A stretch of 64,000 nt of DNA from Schleiferiaceae bacterium (GTDB lineage: Bacteria; Bacteroidota; Bacteroidia; Flavobacteriales; Schleiferiaceae): assembly GCA_018401735.1 (NCBI GenBank), contig JAGYKI010000005.1, positions 85,449 through 149,448 on the forward strand. Reading direction: 5' to 3'. The notes under the pieces are model-generated. The model searched no databases, was not told the DNA's origin, and worked only from the letters and a program-made list of their open reading frames with translations. Made by a program: the position numbers and the translations under genes. Below, in pieces: positions 54,201 through 60,842 of the stretch. The first letter of the stretch is position 1; each line of letters begins with the position of its first letter.

Positions 54201-54620
54201 CAGCTCGAAAATGAAGGTAGACTTAGCTTGGAGCTAGACGGGGAAAGTATTGAAATTCTTAGCTCCGACGTAAGTATTAATACCGAGGACATTCCCGGTT
54301 GGTTGGTTCAAAGTGAAGATGGCCTAACGGTCGCGCTGGATATTAACCTCAACGAAAACCTAATTAAGGAAGGTCTCAGCCGTGAACTCGTAAGTCGTAT
54401 TCAAAACTTGCGTAAGGATAGCGGCCTCGAAGTTACCGATCGCATAAATATGACGCTTCAAAAAGATGAAACTCTGGAAAATGCCGTTAATGATAACGCC
54501 GATTACATAAAATCGGAAGTTTTAGCGGATGAAATTAAATGGGTAAATCAGCTAGACAGCGGCGAAGAGCTTACTTTTGATGAAATTTATAGTAGAATTT
54601 CGATTGTTATCAGCCGCTAA
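51210..54620 (+). CDS. ileS: Isoleucyl-tRNA synthetase, type 2
   Basis: 1136 residues from the ATG at 51210; an upstream start at 51162 is not supported by homology. The HIGH-like motif is PSANGMPGIHHV and the KMSKS-like motif is KMSKRLGN. The PSANG...GIHH form is that of the eukaryote-like IleRS2 clade, which is less sensitive to mupirocin. The editing (CP1) domain is complete with WTTTPWTLPSNTALTVG. It attaches isoleucine to tRNA(Ile). It is followed by dksA-like and lspA genes, a conserved order in Bacteroidota. Confidence 0.97.
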   Translation: MATNYPEYKHLDLPTINKEVLAWWKENKTFEKSIASREGKESFVFYEGPPSANGMPGIHHVMGRAIKDIFCRFKTLEGFQVKRKAGWDTHGLPVELGVEKELGITKEDIGKSISIEDYNEACKKAVMRYTDIWNDLTEKMGYWVDMNDPYVTYKPKYMESVWWLLKQLWEKDLIYKGYTIQPYSPKAGTGLSSHELNMPGSYRDVKDTSAIAQFVVTKNEAFQALFGDIIKSDDLVYFLAWTTTPWTLPSNTALTVGPKIDYQLIESFNPYTHLAQKVFIAKNLVGKYFKDELKDADLNRYTEDGKNLPWRVVWEGKGSELIGLRYEQLLPWATPYDGAENAFRVIGGDFVTTEDGTGIVHTAPTFGADDAKVAKEAVPPVPPMLVLDANENLVPLVDLQGRFIQNSGPLSGKYVKNEYYAEGEAPDKSVDVEISILLKEQNKAFKVEKYVHSYPHCWRTDKPILYYPLDSWFIKVTADKEELVALNKTINWKPKSTGEGRFGNWLENANDWNLSRSRYWGIPLPIWSTEDGSESKIFGSVQELKAACDKAMEAGLMSSHPLQGFEPGNMSEENYDQIDLHRHIVDKIVLLSDNGKEMRRESDLIDVWFDSGSMPYAQWHYPFENKEDFDQRFPADFIAEGVDQTRGWFYTLHAISSLVFGKVAYRNVVSNGLVLDEKGQKMSKRLGNAIDPFTTIEKYGTDPVRWYMISNAQPWDNLKFSLDGVEEVRRRFFGTLYNTYSFFALYANIDGFVYKASLETAVKDRPELDRWILSRLQELTEKVEQSYSEYEPTRAARAIEYFVDEELSNWYVRLNRRRFWKGEMSLDKQMAYETLFRCLHNLAQLISPITPFFSDRLYCDLNLSVDAQEKSESVHLSYWPKEAVAPIDQLLNDRMAIARKLSSMVLALRKKERLKVRQPLQKIMVPALNEAQAELMESVRDILLAETNVKELAVLHAGENVLVKSIKADFKKLGPRFGKMMKQVAAAIGGLSQHAISQLENEGRLSLELDGESIEILSSDVSINTEDIPGWLVQSEDGLTVALDINLNENLIKEGLSRELVSRIQNLRKDSGLEVTDRINMTLQKDETLENAVNDNADYIKSEVLADEIKWVNQLDSGEELTFDEIYSRISIVISR

Positions 54621-54689
54621 GGCTTTTTTATATAATTTGCGATACTTTTTAAGAAGATCACTTCTTAGAAAATAAAAAGTGTGTTTACA

Positions 54690-55067
54690 ATGAGCGAGAA
54701 TAAAGTAAGGTTTAGTGATGAAGAGCTTGATGAGTTTAGAAAGATCATCGCTGAAAAGATTGAAAAGGCCGAACAAGATTTAATAGTATTAAAAGAAAAC
54801 TTTGCCAACGATCGTAACAATGGCACAGATGATACTTCTCCAACCTTCAAGGCTTTTGAAGAAGGTAGTGATACTATGAGTAAAGAAGCGAATAGCCAAC
54901 TGGCCTCTAGGCAGGAAAAGTTTTTACGCGACTTACATAATGCCATGAATCGCATTGAAAACAAAACTTATGGCCTTTGCCGAGTAACAGGTAAACTCAT
55001 TAACAAAGAACGCTTGCGTCTTGTGCCCCATGCTACCCTTAGCATTGAGGCCAAGAATAAACAATAA
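54690..55067 (+). CDS. TraR/DksA-family regulator lacking most zinc cysteines
   Basis: 125 residues from the ATG at 54690 (a GTG at 54681 is in frame but less likely). The N-terminal coiled coil (DEELDEFRKIIAEKIEKAE) and acidic TDDTSPTFKAFEEGS stretch match DksA-like proteins. The C-terminal finger reads YGLCRVTGKLINKERLRLVP, with a single Cys where DksA has CxxC pairs, so it likely binds no zinc. This form is normal in Bacteroidota. Such proteins bind RNA polymerase through the secondary channel and adjust transcription during stress. The next gene, lspA, begins three bases downstream of its stop. Confidence 0.88.
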   Translation: MSENKVRFSDEELDEFRKIIAEKIEKAEQDLIVLKENFANDRNNGTDDTSPTFKAFEEGSDTMSKEANSQLASRQEKFLRDLHNAMNRIENKTYGLCRVTGKLINKERLRLVPHATLSIEAKNKQ

Positions 55068-55069
55068 GA

Positions 55070-55663
55070 ATGCGGAGAGCCCTTCTCATAATTTTTTCAG
55101 TACTCCTGATAGACCAAGTCGTGAAGATTTGGGTAAAAACCCACATGACCTTAGGAGAGGATATTATTATTGCCGATTGGTTTATTATACATTTTACTGA
55201 AAACCCAGGTATGGCCTTCGGCCTAGAGTTTGGCGGCTCCTGGGGTAAATTGGTTTTAAGCCTTTTTCGGGTTATCACCGTCGGCTTTATCTTTTACTGG
55301 CTTAAAGGCCTTATAAAAAAAGAGGTGCCCAGGGGTGGTATTGTGGCGGTATCCCTAATTCTAGCTGGGGCATTGGGCAATATCCTCGATTCGCTTTTTT
55401 ACGGGGTTATTTTCGGGGCCTCCGACTTTCACCAAGTCGCCGAAGTTTTTCCCGAAGGTGGTGGCTACGCTGCTCCCTTATTTGGCCATGTGGTGGATAT
55501 GCTTTACTTCCCCTTATTTAAAGGTTATTTACCCGATTGGTTACCTATTTGGGGAGGTGACTATTTTATTTTCTTTCGTCCCGTCTTTAATCTTGCCGAT
55601 TTTGCCATTAGCTGTGGAGTAGGTCTTTTGATTATTTACCAAAAATCGGTATTTAAAGATTAA
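55070..55663 (+). CDS. lspA: Lipoprotein signal peptidase (signal peptidase II)
   Basis: 197 residues with four membrane helices. The two catalytic Asp are visible in GALGNILDSLFYG and FNLADFAISCG, with the ENPGMAFGL loop that is conserved in LspA. It removes signal peptides from lipoproteins such as GldH and the DUF4837 and propeller lipoproteins here. A longer periplasmic loop (GASDFHQVAEVFPEGGGYAA) than in E. coli is usual for Bacteroidota. It is in the ileS-dksA-lspA run, with only two bases between the dksA-like stop and its start. Confidence 0.95.
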   Translation: MRRALLIIFSVLLIDQVVKIWVKTHMTLGEDIIIADWFIIHFTENPGMAFGLEFGGSWGKLVLSLFRVITVGFIFYWLKGLIKKEVPRGGIVAVSLILAGALGNILDSLFYGVIFGASDFHQVAEVFPEGGGYAAPLFGHVVDMLYFPLFKGYLPDWLPIWGGDYFIFFRPVFNLADFAISCGVGLLIIYQKSVFKD

Positions 55664-55683
55664 AGCCAACAGAGCTAAGCTCT

Positions 55684-55734
55684 AAAGATTAATCTTTCCG
55701 AAACATGAGCTTGGAAGATTAAATCTTATTTTTG
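55684..55734. promoter_or_regulatory. Two AAGATTnAATCTT palindromes and a -7 element before pgi/pmi
   Basis: AAAGATTAATCTTT (55684-55697) is a perfect palindrome, and AAGATT-A-AATCTT (55715-55727) is a second copy with a one-base centre. The second abuts the -7 element TATTTTTG (55727-55734), 19 bases before the TTG start. Paired sites at this position look like operators. Confidence 0.45.
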
Positions 55735-55753
55735 AAACCTAAAACAAAACACA

Positions 55754-56743
55754 TTGAAGGAATTAATCGCTAGTTTCAGCCAGCACCTACAAAATGCTAT
55801 CGAAAGCATTAAAAACACCTCTATCAAATCCTCGGATCGCGCGGTTAACAATGTTCTCATTACTGGCCTTGGTGGTTCAGGTATTGGCGGCAGTGTTATG
55901 GCAGAATTGGTGGCTGACCAATCACCGATTCCCATTTTAGTGAATAAAAACTATGATATTCCCGCTTTTGTAAATGAGCATACTTTGGTAATTGCCTGCT
56001 CGTATAGCGGTAATACCGAAGAAACTTTAAGTGCTGTTGCTCAGGCGCAAGCCAAGGGAGCTATGTTTGCTTGTATTAGCGCGGGTGGTCAGTTGAAAGA
56101 AATTGCAGAAACTAATGGTTATAACCTTCTCTCAATGGAAGGCGGTAATCCTCCTCGAAGTATGTTCGCTTATGCCTTCGCTTACCTTTTGCGCTACATG
56201 GAAGCTTATGGCTTAGCCAATTACAATGTAATTGCAGAGCTAGAAGCGAGTATTAAGCTACTAAACAATACCGAAGCAGCTAGTCTGCAAGAAGCGGAAG
56301 ACTTCGCTCATAAAATTAAAAATACCATTCCCCAAATCATCGCCAACAATGGCAGCTTAGCGGTAGCCGCTCGTTTTAGACAACAACTAAACGAAAACGC
56401 TAAAATGCTTTGCTGGGAAGCAGAAGTTCCCGAGATGAACCACAACGAACTTGTGGGCTGGGAAGGAGGAGACAATCGCTTTAGTGCTGTTTTTATTCGA
56501 AACACTACTGACAATGCGCGCAATCAAAAGCGCATGGATATTATTAAAGGGATTATCGGCGAAAAAACCGAGCATGTTTATGAAATGTGGAGTAAAGGCG
56601 ATTCTCCCGTGCAACGCGCTCTTTACCTCGTGCATTTTGGCGACTGGATTTCCTATTTCTTATCTGAAATTAATCAAGTAGACATCATGGATATTAAATC
56701 CATTGACCTCTTAAAATCTGAGTTATCCAAAATTCCTCTGTAA
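55754..56743 (+). CDS. Bifunctional phosphoglucose/phosphomannose isomerase
   Basis: 329 residues from a TTG at 55754 (no in-frame ATG upstream). It is an SIS-fold isomerase: ITGLGGSGIGGSVMAE binds the sugar phosphate, and SYSGNTEETLSA is the second SIS motif. The C-terminal segment EVPEMNHNELVGWE carries the His/Glu of the active site in the PGI/PMI family. It interconverts fructose-6-P, glucose-6-P and mannose-6-P, feeding GDP-mannose and cell-surface glycans. lipB begins within ~10 bases of its stop, so the two are co-transcribed. Confidence 0.92.
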   Translation: MKELIASFSQHLQNAIESIKNTSIKSSDRAVNNVLITGLGGSGIGGSVMAELVADQSPIPILVNKNYDIPAFVNEHTLVIACSYSGNTEETLSAVAQAQAKGAMFACISAGGQLKEIAETNGYNLLSMEGGNPPRSMFAYAFAYLLRYMEAYGLANYNVIAELEASIKLLNNTEAASLQEAEDFAHKIKNTIPQIIANNGSLAVAARFRQQLNENAKMLCWEAEVPEMNHNELVGWEGGDNRFSAVFIRNTTDNARNQKRMDIIKGIIGEKTEHVYEMWSKGDSPVQRALYLVHFGDWISYFLSEINQVDIMDIKSIDLLKSELSKIPL

Positions 56744-56751
56744 AATCAAAA

Positions 56752-57441
56752 ATCAAATTTCAAGACCTCGGAATCATTGATTATCAAGAGGCTTGGGATT
56801 ATCAAGAAAGACTTTTTAATGCTACGGTTCAACGAAAGTTTAACAACCGTAAGCTGCCTGTGGAGGAACAAATCGCTACTGAAAATCACTTGCTTTTTTG
56901 CGAACACCCACCCGTTTATACCCTCGGCAAAAGTGGTAAAATAGAGCATTTGCTAGTGACTGAAAAAGAGCTCGCCACAATGGGGGCCGCCCTGTACAAA
57001 ATTAACCGTGGCGGTGATATCACCTTTCATGGGCCGGGGCAATTGGTGGGCTACCCCATTCTCGATTTAGATAATTTCTTTCCCGACATTCATAAATACC
57101 TCCGCTACTTAGAAGAAGTGTTTATTAAAATTTTAGCCGACTACAATCTTAAGGGCGAGCGCGCTCCCGGAGAAACTGGTGTATGGCTAGATGTTGGCAA
57201 GAATAGCGCCCGTAAAATGCTCGCTTTAGGCGTGCGCGCCAGCAGATGGGTAACCATGCATGGCTGGGCATTTAATGTAAATACCGACCTTTCTTACTTC
57301 AATAAAATCGTTCCCTGCGGTATTCACGACAAAGCGGTTACTTCTCTTGCTTTAGAACTACAACGGGAGGTTGATTTTAAGGAAATCAAAACTAAAAGTC
57401 ACTACTATTTTCAAGAGATATTTGATATTGAATATCTTTAG
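56752..57441 (+). CDS. lipB: Octanoyl-[ACP]:protein transferase LipB with a non-canonical start
   Basis: 229 residues if translation starts at the ATC at 56752, 8 bases after the PGI/PMI stop. The sequence shows the LipB landmarks: KFQDLGIIDYQEAWDYQ, CEHPPVYTLGKSG, RGGDITFHGPGQLVGYP and WAFNVNTDL...VPCGI, with the catalytic Lys in ARKMLALGV and the Cys in VPCGI. The frame is open back to 56722, but no ATG, GTG or TTG occurs before the GTG at 56860. A GTG start would delete the first ~36 family residues. LipB transfers octanoate to lipoyl domains of dehydrogenase complexes. Confidence 0.85.
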   Translation: MKFQDLGIIDYQEAWDYQERLFNATVQRKFNNRKLPVEEQIATENHLLFCEHPPVYTLGKSGKIEHLLVTEKELATMGAALYKINRGGDITFHGPGQLVGYPILDLDNFFPDIHKYLRYLEEVFIKILADYNLKGERAPGETGVWLDVGKNSARKMLALGVRASRWVTMHGWAFNVNTDLSYFNKIVPCGIHDKAVTSLALELQREVDFKEIKTKSHYYFQEIFDIEYL

Positions 57442-57456
57442 GTCAAATTCTATCTC

Positions 57457-58602
57457 ATGCTCCAATTTCTACGTAAACTTCTCATTGCTCTCGGAAGCTT
57501 TGTTTTATTAATCATTTTAGGACTTTACCTAACTGGAAATAAGTATCTAATTAAAGGAGTTTGGGCCACTTATTTACACGGCGAAACCAGTGCTACCATT
57601 AGCGATGCAAAATACTTTAACACCCATAGCATTACCGCCTCTAATCCCCACGCTTGGGCAGAAGCCAAAAATTATAACACCTTAGAAATTAGTCCTTTAC
57701 TACAAGAATACTTAGATAGCACCGAAAGTATTGCCTACCTTTTAATAAAAAATGATAGCATTTTAATTGAAAAATATTGGGGCATTGGCTCGGCCCAATC
57801 GCAAACGAATAGTTTTTCGATGGCCAAAAGTATTACCACCATGCTAGTGCAGATAGCCATTCAAAAAGGCATTATTAGCAGCTGGCAAAGCAACGTGACC
57901 AATTTCCTTCCCGAACTCACCGGCGAATTTGTACAATATTTACAACTCGATCATTTGGCAAAAATGACCGCCGGTTTAGACTGGAATGAGCATTATAAAA
58001 ACCCTTTCGACATTACCGCCCAGGCGTATTATGGTTCTGACATTAAAACTTTAATGACCTCAAAAGTGAAGGTTACGAGTAAACCCGGATCTGTTTACGA
58101 ATATCAGAGCGGCGCCACCCAGTTATTAGGACTCTGCCTTATTGAGGCTACCGGTAAAAGCTTGAGTGCCTTAGCGCAAGAATGGTTATGGATTCCATTA
58201 CAAGCCGAAAAAAACGCCACTTGGCATCTCGATTCTGATCGAGGCACCGAACTGGCCTACTGTTGTTTCAATAGTAATGCCCGCGATTTTGCCCGCTTCG
58301 GTAAACTGTTAATCAACCATGGTAATTGGGAAGGAAAATCCATTTTAGACTCCAGTTTTATCGCTGAATCCGCTCAAGGTGAAATGAATAATTTTTACGG
58401 CCGTAGTTTTTGGTTATACCAAGATGAGCAAGCGGGAGATGTTTTTTATATGCGAGGAATACTCGGACAATACATTATTGTGGTGCCCTCTTACGATGCG
58501 GTTATTGTGCGCTTGGGTGAGCAGCGCTTAGACAATATAAATCACCACCCCGCAGAATTACCCATTTACCTAAGGGAAAGCCTAAAAATGTTAGGCGTTT
58601 AA
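57457..58602 (+). CDS. Serine hydrolase, class C beta-lactamase fold
   Basis: 381 residues with an N-terminal hydrophobic anchor (LLIALGSFVLLIILGLYLTG). The catalytic Ser-x-x-Lys is in FSMAKSIT near residue 130, followed by YQSGATQLLG (Tyr-x-Ser-type second motif) and the usual TGLDW-like segment (MTAGLDWNEH). This is the penicillin-binding-protein / beta-lactamase family that includes peptidases and esterases; the substrate is unknown. It is likely tethered to the membrane facing the periplasm. It lies 15 bp downstream of lipB and converges on the MutT gene. Confidence 0.85.
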   Translation: MLQFLRKLLIALGSFVLLIILGLYLTGNKYLIKGVWATYLHGETSATISDAKYFNTHSITASNPHAWAEAKNYNTLEISPLLQEYLDSTESIAYLLIKNDSILIEKYWGIGSAQSQTNSFSMAKSITTMLVQIAIQKGIISSWQSNVTNFLPELTGEFVQYLQLDHLAKMTAGLDWNEHYKNPFDITAQAYYGSDIKTLMTSKVKVTSKPGSVYEYQSGATQLLGLCLIEATGKSLSALAQEWLWIPLQAEKNATWHLDSDRGTELAYCCFNSNARDFARFGKLLINHGNWEGKSILDSSFIAESAQGEMNNFYGRSFWLYQDEQAGDVFYMRGILGQYIIVVPSYDAVIVRLGEQRLDNINHHPAELPIYLRESLKMLGV

Positions 58603-58606
58603 AGAG

Positions 58607-58999
58607 CTATAGGCTGTTTAAATATGGTTCCACTTGAGGGAGTAAAGCCATATCCGCCACCATTAAATTAAGCTCCAAAAGCTCTTCCATACGACACCAT
58701 GCACTTTCATCGTGGTCGCTCAACTTCATACCCTCCAGTTCCGACTGAAAAGCGAAAGCAATAAGCTCGAATTCGCCATTTTTATTTCTCCATGTCAAAC
58801 GATGCAGCTCCTTTGTGGGACTAAGTCTTAAGTTTAACTCTTCCTGCAACTCTCGCTCTATGGCGGTAACCGCATCTTCGTCTTTTTCTATTTTCCCACC
58901 AGGGAATTCCCAATAACCTTCAAAGGATAAGCCCTCTTTACGACGGGCGGCAAAAACCTTTTTTTCAGCATTAAATATAATTGCGCAAACAACTTCCAT
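58607..58999 (-). CDS. Nudix hydrolase, MutT-like (8-oxo-dGTP diphosphatase type)
   Basis: 130 residues. The Nudix box is complete: GKIEKDEDAVTAIERELQEE fits G-x5-E-x7-R-E-U-x-E-E. The N-terminus MEVVCAIIFNAEKKVFAARR and the LRLSPTKELHRLTWRN region match MutT/(deoxy)nucleoside triphosphate pyrophosphohydrolases. It would hydrolyse oxidised nucleotides to keep them out of DNA. It is divergent from uvrC (31-bp gap), so two genome-maintenance genes sit back to back. Confidence 0.9.
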   Translation of the reverse strand: MEVVCAIIFNAEKKVFAARRKEGLSFEGYWEFPGGKIEKDEDAVTAIERELQEELNLRLSPTKELHRLTWRNKNGEFELIAFAFQSELEGMKLSDHDESAWCRMEELLELNLMVADMALLPQVEPYLNSL

Positions 59000-59018
59000 C
59001 TTTCGCTATTACTATTAC

Positions 59019-59026
59019 TAAATTTG
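59019..59026 (+). promoter_or_regulatory. -7 element TAAATTTG, four bases before the uvrC ATG
   Basis: TAAATTTG fits TAnnTTTG and ends at 59026; the ATG is at 59031. The spacing implies a leaderless uvrC mRNA. Confidence 0.5.
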
Positions 59027-59030
59027 CTTT

Positions 59031-60842
59031 ATGCCGAGCGATCATTTAAGTAATTTATTAAAAACCCTTCCTCCCAAACCTGGGATCTATCAGCACCTCG
59101 ACAAAGATGGGCGAATACTATACATTGGCAAAGCCAAAAACTTAAAAAAGCGCGTTTCCAGCTATTTTAATAAGTCGCACGATAGTGCCCGTATTCGCGT
59201 AATGGTGGGCAAAATCGTTGACATTCACATTATTGTAACCGAAACCGAATTTGATGCATTACTGCTTGAAAATAACTTAATTAAAGAGTATCAGCCGCGC
59301 TATAACATCAACCTCAAAGACGATAAAACTTATCCCTGGATTTGCATAAAAAAAGAAGCTTTCCCGCGCATTTTTCCCACCCGAAATCCCCTTAAAGACG
59401 GTTCAGAATATTTTGGCCCTTATGCTTCCGTGAAGGTGATGAAAACGGTATTAAACCTTATCAAGCAATTATACCACATTCGTACTTGCAAACTCAATTT
59501 AAGCGCCAATGCCCTGCAAACCAAAGACTATCGCATCTGCTTGGAGTACCATATTGGTAATTGTCTCGGGCCTTGTGAACAACTGCAAAGCGAAGAGTCT
59601 TATAACCGCGACATAGAGGCGGCACGCAATCTCTTAAAAGGACACCTGAGCAGTGTGAAACACAACCTTTCGGAGCAAATGCAAGCCGCTGCCGCCGATT
59701 TGCGCTTTGAGGAAGCCCAAAAAATAAAGGAGAAATACGAGCTCTTGGATCGCTATCAAGCGAAAAGCACAGTCGTTCACCCCAGCATTAGTAATGTAGA
59801 TGTCTTCTCCATTTTCAGTGATGCCGAATACGCCTATGTTAATTATCTAAAAATTATTGATGGCGCCATTCTACAGTCGCATACCCTTGAGCTAAAAAAG
59901 AAATTAGAAGAAAGCGAAGAAGAACTTCTCGAAATCGCGATTCCTGAATTGCGAAGCCGCTTTAAATCGCATTCGAAAGAAATCTACTTGTCGCATGCCA
60001 TTAAGTTACCGATTCCTGATGTTTTTACGCATCTCCCGCAAAGGGGCGACAAGAAAAAACTAATTGAATTAAGCCTTAAAAATGCCCGCTATTTCCGCTT
60101 AGAAAAGCTAAAAAATATTCAAATTGTAGATCCTGATCGTCATGTAAAACGCTTGATGAAACAAATGAAGGACGATTTGCGCCTCAGCGAAGAGCCCACG
60201 CACATTGAGTGTTTCGACAACTCTAATATTCAAGGCACTTATCCCGTTTCCGCTTGTGTGGTTTTTAAAGACGGCAAACCTAGTAAGAAGGATTATCGTC
60301 ACTTTAATATAAAAACCGTAGTGGGCCCTGATGATTTTGCCAGTATGTACGAAGCCGTAAGCCGACGTTATAAAAGACTTTTAGAAGAAAAAGAACCCTT
60401 GCCGCAACTAATTGTAATTGATGGAGGCAAGGGGCAATTAAGCAGTTCGGTGCAAGCTTTAGAAGACTTGGGTTTACGCGGAAAGATTGCCATTTTAGGC
60501 ATTGCTAAAAGACTGGAGGAGCTTTATTTCCCCGAAGATCCTTATCCCCTTTATTTAGATAAGCGTTCGGAAACCTTGAAAGTTATTCAGCGCATGCGTG
60601 ATGAGGCCCATCGTTTTGGCATTACCCATCACCGCAATAAACGCAGCAAAGGCACTTTTAAAAGTGAGCTAAGCGAAATTAAAGGCATTGGCGATGAGAG
60701 CGTTAAATTGCTCTTGAAAAAGTTTAAAAGCGTCTCTAAGCTGCGCGAAGCTTCTGCAGATGCGCTCGAAGAAATAGTAGGAAAAAATAGAAGTTTGCTA
60801 ATTATTAATCATTTCGCTGAGCTAAAAAAAGAAGATAATTGA
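59031..60842 (+). CDS. uvrC: Excinuclease ABC subunit C
   Basis: 603 residues, the normal UvrC length. Domains in order: GIY-YIG nuclease (PGIYQHLDKDGRILYIGKAK), UvrBC-binding helices near residues 205-245, the RNase H-like nuclease domain (ECFDNSNIQGTYPVSACVVF, IVIDGGKGQLSSSVQAL), and a C-terminal helix-hairpin-helix (IKGIGDESVKLLLKKFKS). It cuts DNA on both sides of a UvrAB-located lesion in nucleotide excision repair. Its stop overlaps the TTG start of the patatin gene (TTGA), coupling two unrelated functions. Confidence 0.95.
   Translation: MPSDHLSNLLKTLPPKPGIYQHLDKDGRILYIGKAKNLKKRVSSYFNKSHDSARIRVMVGKIVDIHIIVTETEFDALLLENNLIKEYQPRYNINLKDDKTYPWICIKKEAFPRIFPTRNPLKDGSEYFGPYASVKVMKTVLNLIKQLYHIRTCKLNLSANALQTKDYRICLEYHIGNCLGPCEQLQSEESYNRDIEAARNLLKGHLSSVKHNLSEQMQAAAADLRFEEAQKIKEKYELLDRYQAKSTVVHPSISNVDVFSIFSDAEYAYVNYLKIIDGAILQSHTLELKKKLEESEEELLEIAIPELRSRFKSHSKEIYLSHAIKLPIPDVFTHLPQRGDKKKLIELSLKNARYFRLEKLKNIQIVDPDRHVKRLMKQMKDDLRLSEEPTHIECFDNSNIQGTYPVSACVVFKDGKPSKKDYRHFNIKTVVGPDDFASMYEAVSRRYKRLLEEKEPLPQLIVIDGGKGQLSSSVQALEDLGLRGKIAILGIAKRLEELYFPEDPYPLYLDKRSETLKVIQRMRDEAHRFGITHHRNKRSKGTFKSELSEIKGIGDESVKLLLKKFKSVSKLREASADALEEIVGKNRSLLIINHFAELKKEDN

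Noticed and set aside
54651..54680. AAGAAG-ATCA-CTTCTT hairpin as the ileS terminator
   Set aside because: No T-run follows the stem and a co-transcribed dksA-like gene starts just after it.
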